Of a stretch of 64,000 nucleotides of DNA, positions 1 to 8,666 are shown piece by piece. The stretch's first letter is position 1. Every line of letters begins with the position of its first letter. The DNA lies in assembly GCA_016707445.1 (NCBI GenBank), contig JADJHR010000003.1, positions 434,001-498,000 of the forward strand, written 5' to 3'. The stretch is from Rubrivivax sp. GTDB lineage: Bacteria > Pseudomonadota > Gammaproteobacteria > Burkholderiales > Burkholderiaceae_C. The notes beneath the pieces were generated by a model. The model was given only the letters and a program-made list of their open reading frames with translations. It made no database searches and was not told where the DNA came from. Both the position numbers and the translations under genes were made by a program.

Positions 1-716
1 ACCGGGCGCACGACCACCATCCAGATCATCAGGTTGAGCACCACGCCCACCACCACGAAGACCGCGATCAAGGAGCCGATGAAGACGTTGAACGACTGCC
101 CGGCACGTTGCAGCGGCAGCGCCAGCGGCACCGAGATCACCTGTGCGCCGATGACTTCATTGAGGTTCCAGCCGAAACCGTTGGCCGTGCCGTACTTGTC
201 GATCATGGTCTTGGGCGCGGCCTCGACGCTGCTGTGGCACTGCAGGCAGGCCGGGTTGGTGATGCGCAGCGGGGTCGACAGGTACATCGAAGGGCCGCTG
301 GGGGTTTCGCGTTGACCGATCTGCTCTTTCAGATCGGCGTTGGCGCGGAACTGGTTGACCACGTCGACCTCCCAGCCGGTGGCACGGTCGCGCGGGTTGG
401 TCGGGTTCAGTGTGGCCTCCTTGTAGAAGTAGTCAGGGTACTTCTTCAGCAGCGTGCTCAGCACCTCCACCGCCGAAAAACTGGGCACCGACTGCGGCAG
501 GAACTCGTATTTCATCTGCGTGGCCAGCAACGGCGTGATCTGCGCCGACGTGTAGCCGCGCACCGCGTTGGCCTTGTCGATCAGCTGACGGGCGTTGTTG
601 AGAACTTCTTCCTGCGCGTTCCTGATCAGAAGGCTGCGCGTCAGGTAGCCGCTGACGCCGACACCGAGCGCCATCACGATCACGTAGATGAGGTTGAACT
701 TGACGAGCAGCTTCAT
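1..716 (-). CDS. DUF3365-type c-heme sensor-like membrane protein (3' end outside window)
   Basis: The reading frame opens at an ATG at 716 and runs off the left edge of the window. An AAGGATC ribosome site lies about 6 bases upstream of the ATG. The N-terminus (MKLLVKFNLIYVIVMALG) is a membrane anchor. A periplasmic domain follows, with a CLQCH c-type heme motif near residue 158, preceded by a YLSTPLRITNPA segment typical of the DUF3365 (Tll0287-like) family. A second membrane segment (VFIGSLIAVFVVVGVVLN) lies at the edge, so a cytoplasmic signalling domain probably continues outside the window. The gene lies 33 bases downstream of the FecR-like gene and is probably co-transcribed with it. 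A redox or gas sensing role is an inference from the family. Confidence 0.8.
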   Translation of the reverse strand, partial: MKLLVKFNLIYVIVMALGVGVSGYLTRSLLIRNAQEEVLNNARQLIDKANAVRGYTSAQITPLLATQMKYEFLPQSVPSFSAVEVLSTLLKKYPDYFYKEATLNPTNPRDRATGWEVDVVNQFRANADLKEQIGQRETPSGPSMYLSTPLRITNPACLQCHSSVEAAPKTMIDKYGTANGFGWNLNEVIGAQVISVPLALPLQRAGQSFNVFIGSLIAVFVVVGVVLNLMIWMVVVRP

Positions 717-749
717 GTGCGGATCCTTGGTGTGGGGCGGGACGAACCG

Positions 750-1715
750 TCAGCGCGGGGCTGAGGCGGGCTTGATGAACCGTTCGGGGAACAGCACCCG
801 TTCCCATTCCGGGTGTTCGCGCAGGTTGTCGATCAGGCCGCTGCGGAACTCGGGGTCGCGTGTCAGCGCAACAAAGCGGCGCGTGAACGGCCGCCGCAGC
901 GGCGCCTCGGCGGCCAGCCACTCACGCAGTTCGGCGTAGGTCGGTGCCGGTGCCGGTCGTGGCACCGGCTTGCGGTCTTTCAGGCTGCCCGCCCGCAGCG
1001 GCAGTGAATCGCGAAAACCGCGCGGCACGCGCTGCATCTGCGCCGGGCTGGGGCGCGGCGACACGCTGCCCCTGGCGCTTCCGCTGCCGCTGCGCAGGTA
1101 CACCTCACCGGCCTTGAGCGCCAGCACCGGGGCGGCCTTCTGGTCGCGTTCGCTCACACGCGCATTGCCCGCCTCGGCGAAGACCCAGGTCTCGTCGGCG
1201 CCGGCCATCAGCACCAGCGACCCCTTGAACGCTGGCACCTGCAGCCGCGGCGTCAGCAGTCCGGGCGCCGGGGCTGTGCCCAGGCTGCCGAGCTTGAGCC
1301 AGCCGCGCATCAGGTACAGCGCCGGTGCCGGGCTGTCGCGCGACCCCATGCCACCGGGGTTGATCATCGCGTGCGTGTCGGGGCCGAGATCGGCCACCGT
1401 GCCGTCGGGCCACTCGATGCGCAGCAGCGTGCTGCGTGCCGAGGTGCGGACGATGGTTTCCTTGTCAAGCGCCAGACCTTCCGCAGCCTGCAGTGCGCGC
1501 GCGCCGTCGATCAGTTGCGCCTCGCCGTCGACGATGGTGACCATCGGCGGCACGGCACCGGCGGCCTGCGCGACACCGGTTGGCACCAACGTGCCGACCA
1601 GCGTGCCGAACAGTGCCATCACCATCGCCTGGCGCCAGCGGGCCGGCGTCGGCGGTCGGCAGCCCGCGCTGCCAGTCGCCTTGCCATTGCTGTCGATGCT
1701 GCCGAAGCGCGCCAT
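750..1715 (-). CDS. FecR-domain-containing exported protein
   Basis: This 321-residue protein has a hydrophobic segment at residues ~30-50 ending in AQA, consistent with a signal peptide or anchor. A FecR-like beta domain follows: RTSARSTLLRIEWPDGTVADL, then YLMRGWLKLG and LKAGEVYLR. FecR domains occur in iron-signalling anti-sigma regulators and in many periplasmic proteins of unknown role. No sigma factor or TonB receptor gene is adjacent, so ferric signalling is not supported. The C-terminus (about 100 residues, proline and arginine rich) has no domain I recognise. The ATG at 1715 lacks a clear ribosome site, and an internal ATG at about codon 30 is an alternative start. It precedes the heme-sensor gene in the same direction. 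Confidence 0.7.
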   Translation of the reverse strand: MARFGSIDSNGKATGSAGCRPPTPARWRQAMVMALFGTLVGTLVPTGVAQAAGAVPPMVTIVDGEAQLIDGARALQAAEGLALDKETIVRTSARSTLLRIEWPDGTVADLGPDTHAMINPGGMGSRDSPAPALYLMRGWLKLGSLGTAPAPGLLTPRLQVPAFKGSLVLMAGADETWVFAEAGNARVSERDQKAAPVLALKAGEVYLRSGSGSARGSVSPRPSPAQMQRVPRGFRDSLPLRAGSLKDRKPVPRPAPAPTYAELREWLAAEAPLRRPFTRRFVALTRDPEFRSGLIDNLREHPEWERVLFPERFIKPASAPR

Positions 1716-1931
1716 GGGATGGGGAAGGTGCCGCCGGGGCGCGCAAGGCCCTGCCGGGAGGGGTCTGGGAATTGACTCATGTTAGCTGTTTGACGGACGC
1801 AGCAGCGGTATTCGGGCGGCTTGCGGCTGTGACGCGTTCACGTCGGTGCACCCGGCCGGGTTGGTGTTGGCGACCAGATATCGTGCCCGACAGCAGATCG
1901 GCAGCCCTGCCCGATCGCCCGGAGGACCGTG

Positions 1932-3005
1932 ATGAACTCCCCCTTGCTGGCGCGCGTCGGCCTGGCCTTCGTGCTCGGATCCGTGCTGGGCGCGCTGCCG
2001 CTGGTGGCGCAATCGCAATCGCAATCGCAATCACAATCGCGCAGCCTGGTCGTCAGCACCTATGGTTTCAACGGCGACCTGCTGAAGAAGCATGTCTACG
2101 ACCCCTTCAAGGCGCAGTGCAAGTGTGATCTGGTGATCGAGACTGGCAACGTCGCCGAGCGGCTGGCCAAGCTCGAGGCCCGACGCGCCAATCCGGTCGT
2201 CGACCTGATCCAGATGCCAGACTTCACGGCGCTGGAGGCCTCGAACAAGGGCCTGCTGCAGCCCATCGCATTGGCCAAGCTGAAGAACCTGGGCGAGGTC
2301 TACGACTTCGGCCGCGACCCGCTGCGCAACCAGCAGGCGGTGGCCAACACCGTGTATTTAGTGGGTCTGGTGGTGCGCAGCGACAAGCCGGCGTCGGCCA
2401 GCGTGACGTCGTGGAAGGACCTGTGGCGGCCCGAGCTCAAGGGCCACCTGATGCTGGCCAACATCACCGGCAACCAGGGCCTGGCCACGCTGTTCATGGC
2501 CGACAAGGCCTGGGGTGGGCTGGCCACCGACCTCAGCACCGGCATCGGCAAGATCGCCGCAATCAAGGGCAACGTGGTCACCTTCTACACGCAGACCGCG
2601 CAGATGACGGCCTTGTTTGCTCAGGACGAAGCCTGGGTGGCGCCGGTGGGCCGTTTCGCCTGGCCCAACTTGAAGAAAACCGGCAAGCCGCTGAAGTGGG
2701 TGGTGCCCAAGGAGGGCCAGCTCGGCGTGATGAACGTGCTGGCGATCCCGAAGGGCGCGAAGAACGCCGATCTGACCGAGCAGCTGATCGACTTCTGGCT
2801 CAGCCGCGACGTGCAGACCGCGCTGGCCAACGACCTCGTCGACAGCCCGATCAACCGCAATGCCAGGCCCAGGGCCGATGCGCTGGACGGCCTGACCTTC
2901 GGCGCCGAGCAGATCGACTCGCTGACCTTCATGAAGCCCGACATGGTGGTGCGTGAACGTGCCGGCTGGGTCAACCAGTGGAACCGCATGATCTCGACGC
3001 GATAG
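1932..3005 (+). CDS. ABC transporter periplasmic substrate-binding protein (PotD-like)
   Basis: This is an extracellular solute-binding protein of the PotD/Fbp class (357 residues). It binds a small solute in the periplasm for the permeases encoded just downstream. The signal peptide MNSPLLARVGLAFVLGSVLG is followed by an unusual QSQSQSQSQS stretch at the expected cleavage region. The mature part begins RSLVVSTYGFNGD. ATG at 1932 is preferred to the GTG at 1929, because GGAGGA (1921-1926) is only 2 bases from the GTG and 5 from the ATG. It is first of an operon with two permeases, an ATPase and a nucleoside hydrolase. The substrate is unknown; the hydrolase hints at a nucleoside or purine compound, but polyamine-type ligands are not excluded. 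Confidence 0.85.
   Translation: MNSPLLARVGLAFVLGSVLGALPLVAQSQSQSQSQSRSLVVSTYGFNGDLLKKHVYDPFKAQCKCDLVIETGNVAERLAKLEARRANPVVDLIQMPDFTALEASNKGLLQPIALAKLKNLGEVYDFGRDPLRNQQAVANTVYLVGLVVRSDKPASASVTSWKDLWRPELKGHLMLANITGNQGLATLFMADKAWGGLATDLSTGIGKIAAIKGNVVTFYTQTAQMTALFAQDEAWVAPVGRFAWPNLKKTGKPLKWVVPKEGQLGVMNVLAIPKGAKNADLTEQLIDFWLSRDVQTALANDLVDSPINRNARPRADALDGLTFGAEQIDSLTFMKPDMVVRERAGWVNQWNRMISTR
2010..2039 (+). repeat. In-frame hexanucleotide repeat (CAATCG)x5
   Basis: Five tandem CAATCG units, the fourth being CAATCA, encode five Gln-Ser dipeptides at the signal-peptide/mature junction of the binding protein. The unit is six bases long, so gain or loss of units by slippage would change linker length without shifting the frame. 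Confidence 0.9.
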
Positions 3006-3025
3006 CCCGGCTGCGCTAGAGCATC

Positions 3026-3832
3026 ATGCACCGTCGACTGGCCTGGCTGCTGCTGGCGCCCGCGCTGCTGTTCATCGCGCTGTTGTTCATGGCGCCGGTG
3101 CTGGCGCTGCTGGCCGGCGCCTTTCGCATCGACGGCGCCTGGGCGCTGTCACCGCTGATCACGTTCTTCGACGAACCGTTGCACCGCGAGGTGTACTGGC
3201 GCACGCTGCGCATCGCCGGGCTGGCCACCCTCACCAGCGCGCTGGTGTGCTACCCGGCGGCACTGGCGATGGTGCGCGTGCCGCCGCCCTGGCGCGGCCT
3301 GCTGACCGGGCTGGTGATCCTGCCGCTGATGGTGTCGCCGATCGCACGCACCTATTCATGGATCGTGCTGCTGGGCCGCAACGGTTTCTTCAACGCGCTT
3401 CTGCAGGGCCTGGGCCTGAGCGACGAACCGCTGAAGCTGCTGTTCACCGAAGGCGCGGTCTTCGTCGGCTTGCTGCAGCTGATGATGCCGCTGATGCTGC
3501 TGAGCCTGGTGTCGGCGCTGGAGAACCTGCCGGCCGACGTGCTGGCCGCCGCGGCCACACTGGGTGCCAACCGCTGGCAGGCCTTCGCGAAGGTGGTGCT
3601 GCCACTGACGCAGGAGGGTCTGATCGTCGGCGGCACGCTGGTCTTCACCGGCTGCGTCACCGCCTACATCACGCCGGCATTGCTGGGTGGGCCGCAAGTG
3701 CTGATGCTGGAGACGCTGCTGTACCAGAAGGTCAACGTGATGAGCGACCCGGCATCGGCCAGCGTGATTGCGGTGCTGCTGCTGGTGACCACGCTGATGG
3801 TCAATCAGCTGCTCAAGCGGGTGTCGAAGTGA
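3026..3832 (+). CDS. ABC transporter permease (PotB-like)
   Basis: This 268-residue inner-membrane permease has about six hydrophobic segments. It carries the cytoplasmic loop that docks the ATPase (AAAATLGANRWQAFAKVVLP), matching the EAA motif of the PotB/CysT class. It starts 20 bases after the binding-protein gene. Its stop codon overlaps the start of the next permease by four bases (GTGA), which indicates translational coupling. It forms the transmembrane heterodimer with the next gene product. Confidence 0.88.
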   Translation: MHRRLAWLLLAPALLFIALLFMAPVLALLAGAFRIDGAWALSPLITFFDEPLHREVYWRTLRIAGLATLTSALVCYPAALAMVRVPPPWRGLLTGLVILPLMVSPIARTYSWIVLLGRNGFFNALLQGLGLSDEPLKLLFTEGAVFVGLLQLMMPLMLLSLVSALENLPADVLAAAATLGANRWQAFAKVVLPLTQEGLIVGGTLVFTGCVTAYITPALLGGPQVLMLETLLYQKVNVMSDPASASVIAVLLLVTTLMVNQLLKRVSK

Positions 3833-4611
3833 ATCGCCGGTCTCGCGCTGCGCTGCTGATGCTGGTGCTGGCCCTGGTTTTTCTGCTCGGCCCCTTCATC
3901 GTCGTCTTCGTCGCCGGCTTCAGCGGCGACGACACGCTGCGCTTTCCGCCGCAGCAGTTTTCGCTGCGCTGGTTGATCCAGGTCTTCACGGTCGAGGCGT
4001 TCCAGCGCAGCTTCGTCACCAGCATCGTGGTGGCGCTGGGCAGCACGCTGCTGGCGCTGGCACTGGGCGTGCCGGTGGCCTATGCGCTGTCACGCTTTCG
4101 GCTGCCCGGGGCCGAGGCGGTACGGCTGCTGCTGACGCTGCCGCTGATCGTGCCCGGCATCATCGTCGGCTTGGCGCTGCTCAACCACGGCGTGCTGGCA
4201 CTCAACCTGCCGGTGACGCTGAGCCTGCTGATTGGCCACACCACCTTGCTGATCCCCTACGCGGTGCGCGTGGTGTCGTCCAGCCTGGCCAACCTGCGCG
4301 TCGACATCGACGACGCCGCGGTGACGCTGGGCGCCACCCGGCTGCAGGCCTTCTTCAAGGTGGTGCTGCCCAACATCCGCGGTGGCGTGGCGGCGGCTTT
4401 CGTGCTGGCCTTCATCACCAGCTTCAACCAGGTGCCGGTATCGCTGTTCCTCACCGGCCCGGGAGTCAGCACCTTGCCGATCGAGATGATGGCCTACATG
4501 GAAACCAGCTACGACCCGTCGATCGCCGCGCTGTCGACGCTGCTGGTGGTCTTCACCATCGTGCTGGTGGCCGGCACCGAGAAGCTGCTCGGTATCAGCA
4601 AATACCTATGA
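3829..4611 (+). CDS. ABC transporter permease (PotC-like)
   Basis: This is the second permease of the heterodimer (260 residues). I start it at GTG 3829, inside the GTGA overlap with the upstream stop. It begins MNRRSRAALLMLVLALVF, a typical first membrane helix. The frame stays open far upstream, but that part is antisense-like shadow of the first permease. The EAA loop is DDAAVTLGATRLQAFFKVVL. Its stop overlaps the ATG of the ATPase gene (ATGA at 4608-4611). Confidence 0.88.
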   Translation: MNRRSRAALLMLVLALVFLLGPFIVVFVAGFSGDDTLRFPPQQFSLRWLIQVFTVEAFQRSFVTSIVVALGSTLLALALGVPVAYALSRFRLPGAEAVRLLLTLPLIVPGIIVGLALLNHGVLALNLPVTLSLLIGHTTLLIPYAVRVVSSSLANLRVDIDDAAVTLGATRLQAFFKVVLPNIRGGVAAAFVLAFITSFNQVPVSLFLTGPGVSTLPIEMMAYMETSYDPSIAALSTLLVVFTIVLVAGTEKLLGISKYL

Positions 4612-5615
4612 CGCATCTGGTTCTGGACAAGCTCAACCTCGCCTACGGCAAGTCGGCCGCCGTGACCGACCTCAACCTGTCGGTGGCCCAGGGCCAGCTG
4701 ATCAGCCTGCTGGGGCCATCGGGCTGCGGCAAGACGACGACGATGCGGGCGGTGGCGGGTTTGCTGCGGCCGGTGTCGGGCCGCATCGTGCTGGCCGGCG
4801 AGGACATCACGCAGCGGCCGGTGCACCAGCGCGACATGGGACTGGTGTTCCAGTCCTACGCGCTGTTCCCGCACCTGTCGGCCTACGACAACGTGGCCTT
4901 CGGGCTGCGCTTGCGCAAAGTCGCGGCCGCCGAGCTTGACCAGCGCGTCAGGTCTGCCATCGCCTCGGTCGGCCTGCAGGGTTTCGAGTCGCGCTTGCCC
5001 GCCAACCTGTCGGGCGGCCAGCAGCAGCGTGTGGCGGTGGCGCGTGCCATCGTGCTGCGCCCGCGGCTGCTGCTGCTGGACGAGCCGCTGTCGAACCTGG
5101 ACGCGCTCTTGCGCGTGGAGATGCGCGCCGAGCTGCGCCGCATCCAGCGTGAGCTGGGCATCACCATGCTCTACGTGACGCACGATCAGGAAGAGGCCTT
5201 GTCGCTGTCCGACCGCATCGTGGTGATGCGTGACGGCCGCATCGAGCAGGACGACAGCCCCGAGGCCGTCTACCACCACCCGGCCACGCCGTTTGTCGCC
5301 ACCTTCATGGGCTATCAGAACCTGTTCGACTGGCACGACGGCGCGCTGTGTGCTGGCGACGCCCGCGTGCCGCTGGCCGTGCAACGCCCGGCGCGCCACC
5401 TGGCCTGGCGGCCCGAGCATGTGGCGGTGGGCGCCCCGGGCAGCGGCACGCTGGACGGGCGTGTGCTGGCGCGCAGCTACCTGGGCGAACGCATCGAGTT
5501 TCTGGTGCACACCGCGCTGGGCCCTGTGAAGGGCTGCGCCGATCTCAGCGCCGGCTGGCGGGAGGGCGCCGATGTGGGCGTGCGCCTTGACCCGGCACAG
5601 GCCGCGCTGATCTGA
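4608..5615 (+). CDS. ABC transporter ATP-binding protein (PotA-like)
   Basis: This 335-residue ATPase powers the importer encoded just upstream. It has Walker A GPSGCGKTT at residues ~37-45, signature LSGGQQQR, Walker B LLLLDEP, an H-loop in TMLYVTHDQEEA, and a C-terminal region of about 90 residues consistent with a TOBE-type regulatory domain. The length fits the PotA/FbpC class. It overlaps the preceding permease by four bases and is followed 13 bases later by the nucleoside hydrolase gene. Confidence 0.9.
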   Translation: MTHLVLDKLNLAYGKSAAVTDLNLSVAQGQLISLLGPSGCGKTTTMRAVAGLLRPVSGRIVLAGEDITQRPVHQRDMGLVFQSYALFPHLSAYDNVAFGLRLRKVAAAELDQRVRSAIASVGLQGFESRLPANLSGGQQQRVAVARAIVLRPRLLLLDEPLSNLDALLRVEMRAELRRIQRELGITMLYVTHDQEEALSLSDRIVVMRDGRIEQDDSPEAVYHHPATPFVATFMGYQNLFDWHDGALCAGDARVPLAVQRPARHLAWRPEHVAVGAPGSGTLDGRVLARSYLGERIEFLVHTALGPVKGCADLSAGWREGADVGVRLDPAQAALI

Positions 5616-5628
5616 CGAGGAGCCCGAG

Positions 5629-6561
5629 ATGGACCTGTGGTTCGACACCGACCCCGGCTTCGACGGCTGGATGGCCTGGGCGCTGATCGAGGCCGAGCCG
5701 TCGATGCGGCTGCACGGCGTCAGCGTCGTGGCCGGCAACGCGCCATTGAACATCTCGTTGGCCAACGCGTTGGCCATCAAGGCGCTGCACGGCTTTGCCG
5801 CGCCCGTGCATGCCGGCTGCGACCGGCCGCTGGCGATGGCGCCGGTGACGGCGCAGGACGTGCTGGGCGACATGGGCATGGAAACCACCGGGCCAACGCT
5901 GCCCGGCAGCGCGGCGCCGCCGACGCCGGGCCACGGCGTGCAGGCGCTGATCGACTGCGTGCGCGCCCACCCCGGCCGCATCACGCTGCTGGCGGTGGGG
6001 CCGCTGACCAACGTCGCCACCGCGTTCGCGCTGGCGCCGGAACTGCCGGCGCTGCTGGCCGGCCTGGTGATCATGGGCGGGTCGACCATCGGCGGCAATA
6101 TCACGGCGGCGGCCGAGTTCAACATCCACGCCGACCCCGAGGCCGCGGCGCGCGTCTTCGACTGCGGCGTGCCGGTGCAGATGTTCGGCCTCAATGTCTG
6201 CCGGCAGCTGCCGATCGGCCAGCCTCAGATCGACCGGCTGAAAGCGATCGGCAGTGCCAGGGCTGCCCTCTTCGCCGGTTATCTCGAAGGTTACGTGGCG
6301 ATTGGCCGCCGCCGCGGCCGACCGGTGCAGTCGCTTTACGACCCGACCCCGGTGATCTGGCTGGCGCGGCCCAAATTGTTCGACCTGCAGGCGGCGCGCG
6401 TTGACATCGAACTGCAGGGTCGCTTCACGCGTGGCATGACGGTGTGCGACCTGCGGACGCCGGCGCTGGCGCGCGCCAACGCCCGCGTGGCCGTCAAGGC
6501 CGACGGCCACGCGGCGCTGGAATGGGCGATGCAGCGGCTGGAAAGCCTGCTGGCGGCTTGA
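5629..6561 (+). CDS. Nucleoside hydrolase (IUNH family) with altered metal motif
   Basis: This 310-residue protein belongs to the inosine-uridine nucleoside hydrolase family, which splits N-glycosidic bonds of nucleosides in the cytoplasm. Seen here: N-terminal DTDPGFDG, a LLAVGPLTNVATA segment, IMGGS, AEFNIHADPEAA and a C-terminal SLYDPTPVIWL. The family signature is normally DTDPGxDD. Here the last aspartate, a calcium ligand in characterised enzymes, is Gly13, while the other expected residues are present. The enzyme may therefore be altered or use another substrate. A GAGGAG ribosome site precedes the ATG. Being last in the importer operon, it probably acts on the imported compound. Confidence 0.85.
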   Translation: MDLWFDTDPGFDGWMAWALIEAEPSMRLHGVSVVAGNAPLNISLANALAIKALHGFAAPVHAGCDRPLAMAPVTAQDVLGDMGMETTGPTLPGSAAPPTPGHGVQALIDCVRAHPGRITLLAVGPLTNVATAFALAPELPALLAGLVIMGGSTIGGNITAAAEFNIHADPEAAARVFDCGVPVQMFGLNVCRQLPIGQPQIDRLKAIGSARAALFAGYLEGYVAIGRRRGRPVQSLYDPTPVIWLARPKLFDLQAARVDIELQGRFTRGMTVCDLRTPALARANARVAVKADGHAALEWAMQRLESLLAA

Positions 6562-6580
6562 GCCAAACGCTGCGTGGTGC

Positions 6581-7240
6581 TCAGGCGCTTGCCGTCACCC
6601 GACGTGCCCGCACCGTCTTGGCCGCTGCCTTGGTGGCCTTGGTGGACTTGGCGACCATGGCCTGCTTCGTTGTGCGCGTCGCCTTGACCGTCGCGCGCAC
6701 CGCCTTGGCCGCGGCCTTGGGGGTGTTTGCCGGCATGGCGCGCCGGGTGCGCTTGGCCGGCGCCTTGGCACGCGGGGCCTGCTGACCGGCAATCAGCGTC
6801 GACAGCTTGTCGGCGCCCTCGGCCAGCTGCTGCGACAGCGTCAGCGCGACCTGCGCGCTGCCCAGGCTCATGCGCGCGGCGGCTTGCAGGCCGGTCACCA
6901 CGTAGCGGTTGTCGACGCGCTGCGCCAGGTCGGCCACGCGGCTGACCTGCGAGCTCACGGTCTTGCTGCCACGGGTGATTGCACGTTGGGTCTGCGTGCT
7001 CAGCGTGTCGATGCCCTTGGCAGCAACGTCGGCGACGTTGTTGCTGGTGCGGCGCAGCGCGTCGGCGACACGCGGCGCCACGCGGTCGGTGCCGCGCGTG
7101 GCGGCGCGGTCGACGCTGCGTGTCATCAGCTTCAGCAAACGATGGCCGCTGGCGCGGTAGGCGCCCACGGCCTGCTCGGCCACCTGGCGGTAGTTGGCCA
7201 CGGTTTGCAAGGTGATCGTCTTCAGGCTGGTCTGGTTCAT
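6581..7240 (-). CDS. Phasin-like protein with Lys/Ala-rich histone-H1-like tail
   Basis: This protein has 219 residues when started at ATG 7240 (MNQTSLKTITLQTVANYRQ); an upstream in-frame ATG at 7303 is less likely. Residues 1-145 are predicted helical and resemble phasins, which coat polyhydroxyalkanoate granules. Residues ~150-219 are very rich in Lys, Ala, Thr and Arg (TKATKAAAKTVRARR), like the PhaF-type or histone-H1-like DNA-binding tails. A role tethering PHA granules to the nucleoid is an inference from such two-part proteins. No PHA synthase gene is in the window. It is a monocistronic-looking gene convergent with the nucleoside hydrolase. Confidence 0.6.
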   Translation of the reverse strand: MNQTSLKTITLQTVANYRQVAEQAVGAYRASGHRLLKLMTRSVDRAATRGTDRVAPRVADALRRTSNNVADVAAKGIDTLSTQTQRAITRGSKTVSSQVSRVADLAQRVDNRYVVTGLQAAARMSLGSAQVALTLSQQLAEGADKLSTLIAGQQAPRAKAPAKRTRRAMPANTPKAAAKAVRATVKATRTTKQAMVAKSTKATKAAAKTVRARRVTASA

Positions 7241-7423
7241 GGTGTGCTTTCTGTCGTGAAGGATTCGGTGGTCTGGTGGCCAGACCGGGGTGTGCACATG
7301 CACGTCAGATGCCAGTGTGACCCGCAGCCTCTAGACAGCGAAACCCAATCCGGCCTGTTTCACCTAGGGTGTGCACTCCAGATGCGGCCGCTAGCGTCTG
7401 CCAGGTCGCCGGCGCGGTGTGCC

Positions 7424-8653
7424 TCAGGTCGCGGCTGCCAGCGGCGGTCTGGTGCCGCCGCCGCGCGCCCAGGCGAAGCCGGTCTGCACGATGCCCGCCG
7501 CCAGCCCCAGTGCCACGCCGATCTGCCAGGCCAGCGTGTACGAACCGGCCATGTCGAAGATCAGCCCGCCGCCCAGGGCCCCGACAAAGCTGCCGAGCTG
7601 GTGACAGACGAAGGCGGCACCGCCCAGCATGGCCTGCCAGCGCAGGCCGAAGGTGTCGGCGATCCAGCCCGACACCAGCGGCACCACACCCAGCCACAGA
7701 AAACCCATGATGGCGGCAAAGACCAGGGTGCTGGCCGGTGTGGCCACGCCGATGAAATACCAGGCCAGCACCAGAGAGCGAATGCAGTAGATCATCCCCA
7801 GCAGCATCAGCTTGTTGAAGCGGCCACCGGCCCAGCCGAAGAACAGGCTGCCCAGCACGTTGAAGGCACCGACCATGCCCAGCGCTTGCGCGCTCAGCAT
7901 CGGGTCCAGGCCGCACAGGTCCAGGTACGAGGGAAGGTGCGTGGTCAGAAAAACCAGTTGCATGCCGCAGACGAAGTAGGTCAGCGCCATCACCACGAAC
8001 AGCGGGTTGCGCAGCGCCACGCGCAGCGCCGCGCGCGCGCTGTCGCCTTCGCCGGCCTGGTGCGGCACGGGCAGCGCGTCGACCTTGCCGGCGGCCCAGG
8101 CCGCCGGCAGCATCAGCAGCGCCAGGAATACGAATCCCCAGACGCCGATGCGCCACCCGAAGGACTGCGACAGCTGCTGGCCGAACGGTGCGGCCACCAT
8201 CGCGCCCAGCGACCCGGCCGCCGACACCAGACCCAGCACCATGCTGCGCATCACCACCGGCACCGGGCGCGACACCGCCGCCAGCGTCAACGCGCTGCCG
8301 TTGCAGGCCATCGCCGCACCGATCGCAACGCCAGCCCCAAGCACCACGCCGCCGAGTCCGGTGGTGGTGGCCAGCAGCACCAGGCCCAGGATGTACATCA
8401 GTGCCCCGCCCACCATCAGCCGGCGCATGCCCAGACGAACGGCCCAGGCGCCGGCCAGGGGTTGCAACAGGCCCCAGGTCAGGTTCTGAATCGCGATGGC
8501 CAGCGTGAAGTCGGACACTGCGATGTGCGTGTCTCGTGTCAGCGGCGGCATGAACAGGCCCAGGCTCTGGCGCAGGCCCATCGCCAGGCTGAGCATCACC
8601 GACGCGCCGATCAGGATCGGCAGCGCAGGCCTGAGGTCTTGCAGGCGCGACAT
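7424..8653 (-). CDS. MFS transporter
   Basis: This 409-residue major facilitator protein has about twelve hydrophobic segments. Start at ATG 8653 gives MSRLQDLRPALPILIGASV, the first transmembrane helix. A longer frame to 8743 would add an arginine-rich non-membrane leader overlapping the upstream gene. The loop after helix 2 (AVRLGMRRLMVGG) resembles the MFS A-motif. It resembles monocarboxylate or oxalate/formate-type MFS proteins, but the substrate cannot be read from sequence. It starts 13 bases downstream of the PspC-domain gene and is likely co-transcribed with it. Confidence 0.8.
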   Translation of the reverse strand: MSRLQDLRPALPILIGASVMLSLAMGLRQSLGLFMPPLTRDTHIAVSDFTLAIAIQNLTWGLLQPLAGAWAVRLGMRRLMVGGALMYILGLVLLATTTGLGGVVLGAGVAIGAAMACNGSALTLAAVSRPVPVVMRSMVLGLVSAAGSLGAMVAAPFGQQLSQSFGWRIGVWGFVFLALLMLPAAWAAGKVDALPVPHQAGEGDSARAALRVALRNPLFVVMALTYFVCGMQLVFLTTHLPSYLDLCGLDPMLSAQALGMVGAFNVLGSLFFGWAGGRFNKLMLLGMIYCIRSLVLAWYFIGVATPASTLVFAAIMGFLWLGVVPLVSGWIADTFGLRWQAMLGGAAFVCHQLGSFVGALGGGLIFDMAGSYTLAWQIGVALGLAAGIVQTGFAWARGGGTRPPLAAAT

Positions 8654-8666
8654 CGCAGTCGGCGCT

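Noticed and set aside
1773..1800. TTGACT and TTGACG in the gap before the ABC operon as -35 boxes.
   Set aside because: No -10 box at a fitting distance was found for either.
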